64,000 bases of DNA from Cohaesibacter intestini (GCF_003324485.1 NZ_QODK01000003.1:310001-374000); one strand, 5' to 3'. Shown: positions 34,221 through 43,672, numbered from the stretch's first letter. The notes: a model not told the origin generated them from the sequence alone. A program made the numbers and translations.

Positions 34221-35363
34221 TTGTCCCGTCCCTTGCCTTACCCGGATCTTTACACCTTGAAAGATCGCTCTCGCCTGCCTCCGGCGTTGCAGACAGCGCT
34301 ATTCGAGTTGGGCAAGGCAATCCGGGAAGGAACCCTACATCCCGAGCAGATTGATGCCTTTCGTGTTGCACTGGCAGAGCTGCCCGCCTCGGCGGTCGTG
34401 GATGCAGCCGGGGTCATCTCCAAATGTGCAAAGCTCAATTGGCGGGTCGATTGGTCCACCTGCAGTCAACCCTCTGAGCAGTCGGTTTTTGATGAACTCA
34501 AGAGGGATCTGCCGGAGGGGTTGCTAAGTGTCAAAGCCCCTTTCCTCACCAAGGAACTGCGCTTGATGCAGACCCCCCCGCATCTATGTTGGTTGTTCGC
34601 CTATCACGATTCTGGCTATGTCCGGCAAATGGCGATGCACCTGATCAATATGCCACCTGCGTCTCCATTTGACGTCGGCACTCTTGTCTATCGGATGAAT
34701 GACTGGGTCGCTGCTGTGCGCAAGGCAGCGCTTGATAGCGCCAAACGGCTGTTGCCGCTGACAGACACTGCGGTCATCGCCGACAGCGCTTTGTTCCTTC
34801 TTGACTATTCAAAGCACCTCATCCGATGGGATCCAGAAGCCAGAGCGTTGGTTGATACGGCAATGCAGAGATCCGAATGTCTGGCCGCCATCATAGAGCT
34901 GATCTGTGAAAGCCGTGATGGAACCGGAGCGAAAGGATTGAAGGCTCTTTTGCCCAACGAGGACCTCGACCCCCATATCCCGACATTGGCAGCAGAAGCC
35001 TCCCAGCCTCATCTGCGGGCTCTGGCCATGCAGATATTGCTCAGCGGTGAAGTCTCATGGATCGACGGTTACAAGCCGGGCCTGATCGAAGATTATCGTG
35101 GCCGCTTCATGCAGGAGCGCAATGTTGTCTGCCGTCCTCTCGGCCTGAAGGTCGATCTCGACTTCTGGATCGAGGCAGCCGCATCGGACAAATCGGCCAG
35201 TGTGCGCAAACTGGCGGCGGATGCCCTCATAGCCAGACGGGAGACTGCAAGCCCGGCACTGGATGCTTTGGCGCTCCAATTATGCACTGATCGCAATGAG
35301 GCTGTCGCGGAGCGGGCACGCTTTTACTTGGAAAAGCGGTCGAGCGAACCCGTGATGAACTGA
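34221..35363 (+). CDS. hypothetical HEAT-like repeat protein
   Basis: About 380 residues, probably soluble and all-helical; no family recognised. Helical pairs with hydrophobic periodicity suggest HEAT/ARM repeats (YVRQMAMHLINMP, WVAAVRKAALDSAKRLLPL, ASVRKLAADALIARRE, EAVAERARFYLEKR). The start is uncertain: no ATG is in frame before residue 100. TTG 34221 (SRPLPYPDLYTL) has GGAA eight bases upstream; a TTG at 34149 would add 24 residues. ATGs at 34207 and 34216 are in another frame and stop quickly, so a frameshift or an unusual start is possible. Confidence 0.6.
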   Translation: MSRPLPYPDLYTLKDRSRLPPALQTALFELGKAIREGTLHPEQIDAFRVALAELPASAVVDAAGVISKCAKLNWRVDWSTCSQPSEQSVFDELKRDLPEGLLSVKAPFLTKELRLMQTPPHLCWLFAYHDSGYVRQMAMHLINMPPASPFDVGTLVYRMNDWVAAVRKAALDSAKRLLPLTDTAVIADSALFLLDYSKHLIRWDPEARALVDTAMQRSECLAAIIELICESRDGTGAKGLKALLPNEDLDPHIPTLAAEASQPHLRALAMQILLSGEVSWIDGYKPGLIEDYRGRFMQERNVVCRPLGLKVDLDFWIEAAASDKSASVRKLAADALIARRETASPALDALALQLCTDRNEAVAERARFYLEKRSSEPVMN

Positions 35364-35693
35364 TTCAATGCTGTCTTGAAAGGCAGCTTGCACCTCTGAT
35401 TGACTGGTTTTTGAGCGCTCAGAGACTACCAAAACGGGTATGTCGAGCTATTTCGACATATTTGTGGGGATCCTGATCGCGGGTCTGGTCTTCGCCCCAT
35501 TGTCATGAAACAGTTGTCGCAGGCCGCTAACTTGGCTCGCACTTCAGACGGCTGACGGTGCGCTGAAGACGAAATTCCTTAAGCCATGCTGTCCATATCG
35601 CTCAGACACAAAGAAGCGGGGCTCACTTGCATGGCGGCTCTGGACGTGTCCAGACGAGGGGAGACATAGTTTCTTTTGGAGGTTTCAACCATT
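35364..35693. other. leader region of the 5'-nucleotidase gene
   Basis: 330 bp without a gene. A stretch TTGTCAT at 35500 followed by TTGTCGC at 35514 resembles a PHO box, but the spacing is three bases too long. Confidence 0.35.
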
Positions 35694-37304
35694 ATGAAAA
35701 CACTTTTCACTGGCGTGGCTGCCTTGGCTCTGACGGCAGGATTTGCCAGCTCTGCCAATGCGGATTTCTCTCTCAACATTCTCCATATCAACGATTTGCA
35801 CTCCCGGATCGAGTCGATCAACAAGTATGATTCGACCTGCAACGCCAAAGGCGAAGAAGAAGGCAAATGCTATGGTGGTATCGCGCGCGTCAAAACGATG
35901 ATCGACCAGCGTCGCGACGCACTGAAAGCCGCAGGCAAGAATGTTCTGACCATCGATGCCGGTGACCAGTTTCAGGGGTCGCTCTTCTATTCCACCTACA
36001 AGGGCGCTGCCGCAGTCGAGTTCATGAATGGCATTGGCTTTGACGTCATGGCCGTTGGCAACCACGAGTTTGACGATGGCCCGAAAGGCCTCTCTGACTT
36101 TGTTGACAAGGCCGAGTTCCCGGTCATTTCCGGCAATATCGACGTCTCCAGCGAACCGCTGCTCAAAGGCAAGATCAAGGGCTACATCGTCAAGGAAGTC
36201 GGTGGCGAGAAAATCGGTCTCATCTCCACCTTGGCAGAAGACACCGTTGAAACCTCGTCTCCAGGCGACAAGGTCATCTTCTCTTCGTCCGAGGATTATC
36301 TCAAACAGGCCGTGCAGGAACTGACAGAACAGGGCGTCAACAAGATCATCGCTGTCACCCATGAAGGTCTGCCAAAAGACATGGATCTTGCCTCCAAGGT
36401 TGCTGGCATCGACCTGATTGTTGGTGGCCATTCCCACACCTTGCTCTCCAACACCGACAAGAAGGCCGCAGCCCCTTATCCGGTGATGGTCAAGAATCCG
36501 GACGGCAAGGACGTGCCGATCGTGCAGGCCTATGCCTATTCGAAATATGTTGGCGACATCGAAGTGACCTTTGATGACAAGGGCGAAGTCGTCTCTGCCA
36601 AGGGCGATCCGATCCTGCTCGACAAGTCTGTCCTGCCGAACGAAGCCTTTGCCAAGCGCGTTGCTGAGCTGGGTGCGCCAATCGAAGAGCTGAAAGTCAA
36701 GGTGATCGGCTCCTCCAAGGCGTTGATCGACGGGTCTCGCGAAAAATGCCGCCAGATGGAATGCGAAATGGGTAACCTCGTCGCCGATGCCATGCTGGAG
36801 CGCATGAAGGGGCAGGGCATCTCCATCGCCATCCAGAATGGCGGCGGTTTGCGTGCCTCCATCAATGATGGTGAAATCACCATGGGCGAAGTTCTTACCG
36901 TTCTGCCATTCCAGAACACCGCTGCGACCTTCCAGTTGAAGGGGGCCGATGTGGTTGCCGCTTTGGAAAATGGCGTCTCTCAGGTGGAAGAAGTCAAAGG
37001 CCGCTTCCCGCAGGTCGCCGGTCTGAAATTCAGCTGGACCCGTGCCAAGCCAGTTGGCGAGCGCATCACTGCCGTTGAAGTGATGCAAGATGGCAAATGG
37101 GCCCCTATCGACATGGAAGCCACCTATGGTGTGGTCTCCAACAACTATATGCGCTCTGGTGGCGACGGCTATAAAGTCTTCAAAACCAACGGCATGAATG
37201 CCTATGATTATGGTCCGGGCCTTGAGCAGCTTGTTGCAGATTATCTGTCCAACAATCCCGATTATGCGCCCGTGATTGACGGCCGTATCAGCGAAGTCAA
37301 ATAA
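35694..37304 (+). CDS. secreted 5'-nucleotidase / metallophosphatase (UshA-like)
   Basis: Periplasmic two-domain nucleotidase of 536 residues that dephosphorylates nucleotides or nucleotide sugars. Signal peptide MKTLFTGVAALALTAGFASSANA. Metal-site motifs of the N-terminal calcineurin-like domain: ILHINDLHSR, IDAGDQFQGS, VGNHEFDDG, THEGL and VGGHSHT. The C-terminal substrate domain has IQNGGGLRASI, LPFQNTAATFQLKG and NNYMRSGGDGY, which stacks the base. ATG 35694 follows GGAGG. A terminator follows the stop, so it is monocistronic. Probably part of phosphate or nucleoside scavenging. Confidence 0.94.
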   Translation: MKTLFTGVAALALTAGFASSANADFSLNILHINDLHSRIESINKYDSTCNAKGEEEGKCYGGIARVKTMIDQRRDALKAAGKNVLTIDAGDQFQGSLFYSTYKGAAAVEFMNGIGFDVMAVGNHEFDDGPKGLSDFVDKAEFPVISGNIDVSSEPLLKGKIKGYIVKEVGGEKIGLISTLAEDTVETSSPGDKVIFSSSEDYLKQAVQELTEQGVNKIIAVTHEGLPKDMDLASKVAGIDLIVGGHSHTLLSNTDKKAAAPYPVMVKNPDGKDVPIVQAYAYSKYVGDIEVTFDDKGEVVSAKGDPILLDKSVLPNEAFAKRVAELGAPIEELKVKVIGSSKALIDGSREKCRQMECEMGNLVADAMLERMKGQGISIAIQNGGGLRASINDGEITMGEVLTVLPFQNTAATFQLKGADVVAALENGVSQVEEVKGRFPQVAGLKFSWTRAKPVGERITAVEVMQDGKWAPIDMEATYGVVSNNYMRSGGDGYKVFKTNGMNAYDYGPGLEQLVADYLSNNPDYAPVIDGRISEVK

Positions 37305-37327
37305 GCGTCATTCGTTGTTTGGTATCG

Positions 37328-37357
37328 AACCCGGCAGGCCAATGTCTGCCGGGTTTT
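37328..37357 (+). terminator. terminator after the 5'-nucleotidase gene
   Basis: AACCCGGCAG pairs perfectly with CTGCCGGGTT around GCCAATGT, then TT. Confidence 0.88.
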
Positions 37358-37477
37358 CTGTCGCTCGCCAAAGAGGCCAATTGGCGCACCGGCGTCATTT
37401 GGTTGAGACACGTCTGGCGAGGCTCTACAATGGCGGCGGCATTGCACCGGATGCACATCAAAAGGGGAGAAAGACGG

Positions 37478-38143
37478 ATGAACCTGATACTGGGACTGAC
37501 GCTAGCCTTGATCGTCTTTCTGATGGCCAACGGGCTTTATCGTGTGATCAATCGCCCACGGGCAAAGCCGATTGACAAGACTGCTCGACCCAACTCAGCT
37601 TTGTTGGTGATCGACATGCAGCATGATTTCACCCGTGCCAGCGGCAAGTTGGCCCATGATCCCGAGCGACGTCTTGTTGCTTTCCACCAGATCAATGAAC
37701 TGGCGGCCGAGGCGCATCAGCTCGGTATCCCGGTGATCGAAATCAGTCATGCCTTCACCGATCCGCTGGAAAAACTTGTCGTCAAGATCATCGCAGGTGG
37801 CGCTGGCATCGAAGGCTCTCTGGGGCTCAAGCGAGACGATGCGCTGACCTATGAGGCCAATTATCATGTTTGGAAGCATGAGGGGGACAGCTTCACTGCA
37901 CCCATGTTCACCCGCTATCTCGATGATCATGAAATCGGCCATCTCTACATCACAGGACAGGATGCAACGGCTTGCATCAACGCAACCGCCAAGGCAGCTC
38001 TCAAGCGTCATTATGACGTCACCCTGATCGACGATGCGATCCTTGCCCGCAATGGGGGAAAGTGGCAGGCAATGAAGGACAAACTCCTTGCTTCAGGGGC
38101 AAGGCTCGCAACCGGTTTGGGTTTGTCAGCAGGCCCAGTATAG
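37478..38143 (+). CDS. membrane-anchored isochorismatase-family cysteine hydrolase
   Basis: 221-residue cysteine hydrolase with an N-terminal hydrophobic anchor (NLILGLTLALIVFLMANGLY), unusual for this mostly cytosolic family. The catalytic triad D46 (LLVIDMQHDF), K133 (HVWKHEGD) and C166 (GQDATACINATAKAAL) is intact. Family members hydrolyse nicotinamide, ureas or isochorismate; the substrate here cannot be read. ATG 37478 follows AAAGGGGAG; longer frames from 37319 lie across the preceding terminator and are not coding. Confidence 0.87.
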   Translation: MNLILGLTLALIVFLMANGLYRVINRPRAKPIDKTARPNSALLVIDMQHDFTRASGKLAHDPERRLVAFHQINELAAEAHQLGIPVIEISHAFTDPLEKLVVKIIAGGAGIEGSLGLKRDDALTYEANYHVWKHEGDSFTAPMFTRYLDDHEIGHLYITGQDATACINATAKAALKRHYDVTLIDDAILARNGGKWQAMKDKLLASGARLATGLGLSAGPV

Positions 38144-38325
38144 CAGAGGTGATAGACCACGCCGCCGCCATTCAATCCGTGATTTCCTCATGCCACCAGC
38201 AGCCATGCGGTCAGGTCACATCCGCCTTGTTGAAATCGTCCAGCAAAAGGCAGGTAAATCATCAGCAAATTCATGCGATAAGCTTGAAAAAGTCATCGAA
38301 TTGTCATACTCCAGTAAACACATGT

Positions 38326-38402
38326 CGGAGTGTAGCGCAGCCTGGTAGCGCACCTCGTTCGGGACGAGGGGGTCGGAGGTTCGAATCCTCTCACTCCGAC
38401 CA
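38326..38402 (+). tRNA. tRNA-Pro (anticodon CGG)
   Basis: 77-nt cloverleaf. The acceptor CGGAGTG pairs with CACTCCG, the discriminator is A, and CCA (38400-38402) is encoded. The anticodon stem CCTCG/CGAGG holds the loop TTCGGGA, giving anticodon CGG, which reads proline CCG codons. The T arm is GGAGG-TTCGAAT-CCTC(T). A TTGAAA/CATACT promoter-like pair lies at 38284-38310. Confidence 0.95.
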
Positions 38403-38710
38403 TTTTCCAAAACAGATGCCTCTTCAGAATGCCATCGGACGTGCATGCCTCAAGCCGCCGAGATGAGAATCCTTGTCTGTATTCCGTCTTGAAGAAAAAG
38501 CCGGGACATGACGGCCCACGCCTGATCATCAATCACATTTTTGTGAGCCGGTGCTTTCATACGTCCAGAAATTCAAGCAGTTACCTCTGCAGAGCCTGAC
38601 CCACCTGCGGAAAGCAGTTCACTTGGTTTTACAACGACCAACTTTTCTCTATCATGAGGGAATATGCTTAGTTGTCTTGTTTGATATTGATTTGATCTCT
38701 GGGTGGAACA

Positions 38711-40516
38711 ATGCCTTTTCCGAACCTGTTTTTCTTGCCCCGGTCGCTGGCCGTGGCAATCGTGTCTGTATGTGTCTCTTTCATCTCACTGTTTGGCCCA
38801 TTGCAGGCGACGCGTGCACAAACCGCCGGGGAAGTGCTGTTCGTCCTTGACGGGTCCAACTCCATGTGGGGGCAGATTGATGGCATCGCCAAGATTGCCA
38901 TTGCCAAGGATGTCATGAGTGATCTGATCACCGACTGGGATGCCAAGGTTCCCGTTGGCATGATGATCTATGGGCACAGGCGGAAAGGGGATTGTCAGGA
39001 TATTGAAGTGGTGGCAATGCCCGGACAGGTCGATAGACCCCTGCTGATCGACAAGGTCAAATCCATTTCCCCCCGTGGCAAGACCCCGATCAGTCTGTCT
39101 CTGACCATGGCGTCTGCTCAGCTCCTTTTGAAAAATCTTGGCAAGTATCCCAAACCACGCTCTTCTCTGGTGCTGGTCAGTGACGGTCTTGAAACCTGTG
39201 GGGCCGACCCCTGCGAGACCGCGCGCAATCTCGATTTGGCCAATCCCGGTTTGGATGTTCATGTCATCGGCTTTGATGTCACCAACGAGGAATCCCTTGC
39301 ACTTCAATGCATCGCAGACAATTCCGGGGGCAAATTCTTTCGTGCCAACAATGCCAGTGAATTGCAGGCGGCGCTGAAGGAAACCGTCAAGTTGGCCAAG
39401 GCCGAGCCCAAGCCCGCCCCGCCGCCAGCCCCACCTGCGACAGCCTCAAAGACTTCCGAGCCGGAGCCGGCGGACCCTGAGCCATCCCTGTTCCTCTATG
39501 CCAAATTGTGTGAAAGCTGCGATCGGCTCGCGGCCAACAAAGTCCGCTGGTCGGTCAAGGAAAGAGACGGAGGAAGCCTTTATGAAGGTCTCGGCATCCT
39601 TTATCCCTCTGACCCTGTTTTGGCTCCGGGACGGTATCCAGTGACCGCACGCTATGAATCAAGCGTACTGGTCCGGGACACCGAGCTGATCATCGGAGAC
39701 GATGGCCAGCAAGTTGGCGCGGTCAATCTGATGGGTGGCACGGCCACACTTTTTGCCTATGCGACCGACGACAAGAGCATCGCCGCCGACCCGATACTCT
39801 ATCAGTTCTTCCCCCTCAAGGATGGTAAGGCTGCGGCCAAAGCCTTGACCGAGGCGGCCTCGTCCAACAGCCTGACATGGTTGCCCGCAGGGCGTTTCAA
39901 GGTCGTGGCATCCCACGGCACAATCAAGGAAAGCGCTGAAATCGACATTCTGCCGGGAGAGAAAACCCGCCACGACTTCGACATGCGCGTGGGTTATATC
40001 CAGCCCAGCTCGGTTCTCAGCGCTGGCACCAAACCCTTGGGTGGCTTTGCGGATTATGCGGTGTTCAAGACCGAACAAGACGCCCGGACCAAACAAACCC
40101 TCGATAGCTTGCTTTTCCTGCCCGGATCGCAAAAAGCCAAGAAGCCGCTGAAACCGGGGCAGTATGTCATCAAGGCCTTCGTCAATTACAATCGCGGCGG
40201 CCCCTCGATGTCGCGAATCTTTCCGCTCGAGATCAAGGCCAACGAAACCGCAACGCCCCAGCTTGACATGCAAGCTGGATTGCTGAGCCACAAAGTCGGC
40301 AGCGCCAGCGGGCAGCGGATCATCAATATCGATTACATGCGCGCCAGCGATGACAAACGGGTCCATTACTTCAATCAAGGCACGACCAAGACGCTGGCTT
40401 TGCCACAGGATCGCTACTATCTGCGTGTGATGATTTCGGGCGGCAAGACCTTCAACACCGATGCATTCGATATCAAGGTCGGGCAGGCAACCAATCTGGA
40501 TGTGGCCATTCCGTAA
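38711..40516 (+). CDS. exported von Willebrand factor A domain protein
   Basis: 601-residue protein exported by an N-terminal signal peptide (SLAVAIVSVCVSFISLFGPL to TRA). The VWA domain follows at once: MIDAS residues D47-x-S49-x-S51 (FVLDGSNSMWG), the Thr site in RGKTPISLSL, and SDGLETCGAD. A Pro/Ala/Lys linker (about 235-260) leads to beta-rich repeats (LTWLPAGRFKVVASHGT, LLFLPGSQ, LKPGQYVIKAFVNY) that resemble carboxypeptidase-regulatory-like folds. VWA-MIDAS proteins bind partners through a metal. It is followed closely by a coiled-coil protein gene, with which it probably forms an operon. Confidence 0.82.
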   Translation: MPFPNLFFLPRSLAVAIVSVCVSFISLFGPLQATRAQTAGEVLFVLDGSNSMWGQIDGIAKIAIAKDVMSDLITDWDAKVPVGMMIYGHRRKGDCQDIEVVAMPGQVDRPLLIDKVKSISPRGKTPISLSLTMASAQLLLKNLGKYPKPRSSLVLVSDGLETCGADPCETARNLDLANPGLDVHVIGFDVTNEESLALQCIADNSGGKFFRANNASELQAALKETVKLAKAEPKPAPPPAPPATASKTSEPEPADPEPSLFLYAKLCESCDRLAANKVRWSVKERDGGSLYEGLGILYPSDPVLAPGRYPVTARYESSVLVRDTELIIGDDGQQVGAVNLMGGTATLFAYATDDKSIAADPILYQFFPLKDGKAAAKALTEAASSNSLTWLPAGRFKVVASHGTIKESAEIDILPGEKTRHDFDMRVGYIQPSSVLSAGTKPLGGFADYAVFKTEQDARTKQTLDSLLFLPGSQKAKKPLKPGQYVIKAFVNYNRGGPSMSRIFPLEIKANETATPQLDMQAGLLSHKVGSASGQRIINIDYMRASDDKRVHYFNQGTTKTLALPQDRYYLRVMISGGKTFNTDAFDIKVGQATNLDVAIP

Positions 40517-40577
40517 CGTGGTCATTGCACGCGCTGGCAATGCGTCGGGGATCGGTATGAAATGCGGAGGTGGGATG

Positions 40578-42818
40578 ATGAGTGGGACGGCAAGGGACGT
40601 GTCAAAGGGCGGGGGCAACGCCTTGGCTGCTCTCGCAGGGCTTCTGTTTGCCATGATGGCGACTGTCTCCCAGGTCGGGGCGGAGACCGGGGACAGGTTT
40701 CAAACCCTCCTGTCGCGGGTGGAAGCCTTGCAGCAGCGCGCAGGCAACAAGGCAAGCGACTGTTCCGAGGACGCATGTGGTCCCAAACAATGTCGTGGCG
40801 AAGCCCATATTCTGGCCGATCTCACCAATGTCAGAACCGCGCTGGACCGCTATGCGGAAACGCTCGAAGCCGAAGAGGCGTTGCTGGAGAAGGCCAATCT
40901 GGAGGCCATAACCAACAATGACCGCCTGTCCGGTCAACTCGAAGCCGCCCGGATTGCAGCCAGTTCATCGCGGGCAACTGACGAAATGCTCGGCACTGCG
41001 ACCGAGGTTAATGGCGTCATCGACAATCTAAGGGGCATGGCCCAACAGTCCCTCACTGAGACACTCCGCAATCCGGCTGCCATCTGGGAGACGATCAAGG
41101 ATCTCAATTCTCTGCTCAATCGCTTTGACCACAGCTACAACCATCTCCAGCATCAGGTGGAGTCCATCACCTACCAGCCGGATGTCAGTGATGCCGCGGC
41201 CAAAGACCGGATCAACCTCAAGGCATTGCTTGAGGATAGCCTGCTGATTGACAATTTGCCCTTGATCAACGAGGCAGGCAGGACCGCCATCAAGGAGAAT
41301 AGCAGCAACGCGGTTGACGCTCTGAGCGCCCGTGACGAACTGGTCAAAATGCAAAAGGAGTTGAAGGAGCTTGGTGCAATGGCCGACACTTGGCAGAAGG
41401 AAGGCACAAAGGCCCTTTCCGACGCCAAGGCAAAAGTGCGGGCCAATGCGATGCGCAATGTCGCTTTCGCCATGACCCAGATTGCATCGCGCTATGTGAA
41501 GACCAAAATTTCCGAACCAGCCCTGACGGATTTTCGCGCCAAGATTCAAAAGGCACGTCAACAATTCGCAGCTCAGGGACATCCATATCTCAAACAAGTC
41601 GCCGCGCAGGAAGAGGTCCGCGATCAGCTCAGCCGCCTGTCAAAACTGGACGCCAAGCTGAAAAAGGCGATCGATACGATTGCGCCTTGCGCTCATAGCC
41701 GCTGCAATTCCACCACTGCGACCCGCGGGCTTGTCGATTTGCCACCGCTTGAACGCGATCCGCGCAATGGCAAAGTGCGGCTCCAAGAAGCGCAAACGGA
41801 CTTGCAGGGCAAGCTCGACCAGATGGTCGGAGCGCTTGAAGGCCATCTTGAAACGGCGGCGGCAGAGCTTCACACCATCACGGATGATGATTTGATCTTC
41901 AAACCGCAATGCGCCCAGTGCCGCTCACTGGCTTTGGACCTCAAGGCCAATGGCGACAGGCTGGCTTTTGTTGGCAAACGCCTCGCCGCCTTGCCCGATA
42001 CCAATGTCTCAGAATTGCGCGCCATGAAAAACAAGCGCGAGGCGCTATTGCGTGAGGCCGAAGAGGCCAATGCTCTCTACAAGGAGCGCACAGAAGGGCG
42101 CATCGGTCGCAAGTTCGGTAAGTTGCATGCGGACGGTCAGGCAGAGTTGCTTGAGATTGCACGCACCATGCGTCGTCTGGCCGGAGAGGCACGAACCCTG
42201 CGCCACAAAATCCGCCGTATCGAGGCGATCAACAATGAAAATACGGCCTTGATCCGCGCCCAGACGGCGGGAAAACAGGCCCAGAAAGCCCTGCTGGAAC
42301 GCTTCTATGCCTGCAATGACAGGGTTTGTCGTGGGCAGGAAAAGCCAACACAGGCCGAGCTGATGCCAAACAATGGGGCGCAGCAAGGATCTGAATCCGT
42401 GGCAGACAGGCGCGATCCGGACTGTGATGAAGAGGCACCAGGTCGACCCGGCTCCAAAGGCGTTATGACCAAGGTCACCACGACACCGCTGGGTGCGACG
42501 CCGTCGGTCAGCACATCGGTCACGACCACCCCCCTTTCGGTGTCCGAACCATCCAGCAATCCCGCTCTTGTTGGCAAAATCACACCATCCGCCCCCCCAG
42601 TGAAACAGGAGAAAGGCGATGCAGTTCTGTTGAGCTTTCCGGGCATCTTCGAGAATGTCTATTTTTGCAACAAGCCAGGAAATGGCGGCAAATTAAGCAG
42701 ATGTGTCGATGAAATCGAAACGAACGATGAGTGTTGGGTGCCGCGCTGGATCGCAGCCAAAGGCGTCAAAAGCTGCAAAGAGGCAATCGCGTTGGAGAAG
42801 AAAGGCCGTGATCAGTAG
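40578..42818 (+). CDS. exported cysteine-containing coiled-coil protein
   Basis: 746-residue protein of no recognised family, with a signal peptide (NALAALAGLLFAMMATVSQVGAET). It is almost entirely alpha-helical with heptad-like Leu/Ala spacing, broken by cysteine pairs (CSEDACGPKQC, CAHSRC, CAQC, CNDRVC) that could form disulfides or bind metals. A Thr/Ser/Pro-rich segment precedes a short C-terminal domain with four more cysteines. ATG 40578 is chosen because GGAGG sits seven bases before it; ATG 40557 is also possible. It starts about 60 bp after the VWA gene stop and shares its export signal, so the pair probably acts together outside the membrane. Confidence 0.7.
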   Translation: MSGTARDVSKGGGNALAALAGLLFAMMATVSQVGAETGDRFQTLLSRVEALQQRAGNKASDCSEDACGPKQCRGEAHILADLTNVRTALDRYAETLEAEEALLEKANLEAITNNDRLSGQLEAARIAASSSRATDEMLGTATEVNGVIDNLRGMAQQSLTETLRNPAAIWETIKDLNSLLNRFDHSYNHLQHQVESITYQPDVSDAAAKDRINLKALLEDSLLIDNLPLINEAGRTAIKENSSNAVDALSARDELVKMQKELKELGAMADTWQKEGTKALSDAKAKVRANAMRNVAFAMTQIASRYVKTKISEPALTDFRAKIQKARQQFAAQGHPYLKQVAAQEEVRDQLSRLSKLDAKLKKAIDTIAPCAHSRCNSTTATRGLVDLPPLERDPRNGKVRLQEAQTDLQGKLDQMVGALEGHLETAAAELHTITDDDLIFKPQCAQCRSLALDLKANGDRLAFVGKRLAALPDTNVSELRAMKNKREALLREAEEANALYKERTEGRIGRKFGKLHADGQAELLEIARTMRRLAGEARTLRHKIRRIEAINNENTALIRAQTAGKQAQKALLERFYACNDRVCRGQEKPTQAELMPNNGAQQGSESVADRRDPDCDEEAPGRPGSKGVMTKVTTTPLGATPSVSTSVTTTPLSVSEPSSNPALVGKITPSAPPVKQEKGDAVLLSFPGIFENVYFCNKPGNGGKLSRCVDEIETNDECWVPRWIAAKGVKSCKEAIALEKKGRDQ

Positions 42819-42827
42819 GGGAAAAAG

Positions 42828-42873
42828 CCACGTGTCAGACGGCCGTGAGACCATCTGACACGTGACGCTTTTT
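42828..42873. terminator. bidirectional terminator
   Basis: CACGTGTCAGA (42829-42839) pairs perfectly with TCTGACACGTG (42854-42864). A run of As lies before it and Ts after it, so it serves both convergent units. Confidence 0.88.
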
Positions 42874-43615
42874 AGTGGAGATAGGCGCCACCACAAACCG
42901 GGTTATAGGTGCCGGTGACATGCCCACTTTTCGGATCAGCAAGGAAGCGAACCGTATTGGCAACATCGTCCGGTGTCGCAATCTTCTGGGTCGGAGTGAA
43001 GTTGCGGATCATCTCCTTGAACTCGTCAGGAGCGTCTTTCGTCGCATCGGTTTCCACCAGCCCAGGGGCCACAATATTGGCCGTGATGCCGTGCGGGCCG
43101 AGTTCCTGCGCGAGGTATTTGCAGAAGCTGTCCAACGCGCCTTTTGCCGTTCCATGGGCGATAAAGCTTGGCGCAGGGGCTTCCGAGAGCGTGCTGGAAA
43201 TGAAAATCAGACGACCAAACCCTTTGTTCCGCATGGAATCCACGGCCAGTTTTGCGGCCTGATAGGATGCGTGCATTTCGTCGTTGAGTTTCTGGGAGAA
43301 TTCTTCCCAGCTCTGGTCGACAAAAGGCTTTGCCGTGAAATGCATGTTGGCGTTCGACACCAGCACATCAACGCCACCATAGTCGCGGTCGATGGTGGCA
43401 AACATGTTGGCAAGCTCGGTATCGTCGCGCACGTCGGCACGAAGGGATACAGCCTCACCGCCTGCTTGCGTGATTTCAGCAACCAGAGCGTCGGCCGCTT
43501 CAACGCTGTTTACGTAATTGATGAAAACCCGGTAGCCATCTTCAGCCAGGGCTTTTGCACTAGCCGCACCAATACCTCTGGCTCCTCCGGTAACGAGCGC
43601 GTTGCGTTTGCTCAT
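42872..43615 (-). CDS. SDR-family oxidoreductase with altered active site
   Basis: 247-residue short-chain dehydrogenase related to FabG. Cofactor motif TGGARGIGAAS is intact; NNAG is changed to SNAN (87-90). The active-site serine is at 140/141 (FISSTLS) and K158 is present, but the tyrosine of Y-x-x-x-K is histidine (H154, IAHGTAK). Dehydrogenase chemistry is therefore uncertain. A few SDRs are known to lack the Tyr or to function as binding proteins. Encoded 57 bp behind the MarR gene on the same strand; probably co-transcribed and under its control. Confidence 0.85.
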   Translation of the reverse strand: MSKRNALVTGGARGIGAASAKALAEDGYRVFINYVNSVEAADALVAEITQAGGEAVSLRADVRDDTELANMFATIDRDYGGVDVLVSNANMHFTAKPFVDQSWEEFSQKLNDEMHASYQAAKLAVDSMRNKGFGRLIFISSTLSEAPAPSFIAHGTAKGALDSFCKYLAQELGPHGITANIVAPGLVETDATKDAPDEFKEMIRNFTPTQKIATPDDVANTVRFLADPKSGHVTGTYNPVCGGAYLH

Positions 43616-43672
43616 GTTTCATCTCCATTGTTTGATCAAGTTGTGGGAATGTTATTTGGCGCAGCTTCGCGA

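Noticed and set aside
35500-35520. PHO-box-like TTGTCAT...TTGTCGC before the 5'-nucleotidase
   Set aside because: The two heptamers start 14 bp apart rather than 11, so PhoB half-sites would be out of phase. Function and location fit, but not the spacing.
40461-40577. Overlap of the VWA and coiled-coil genes as a frameshifted single gene
   Set aside because: Both proteins have their own signal peptide and the second has GGAGG before ATG 40578; the earlier open frame is only a shadow of the VWA gene end.
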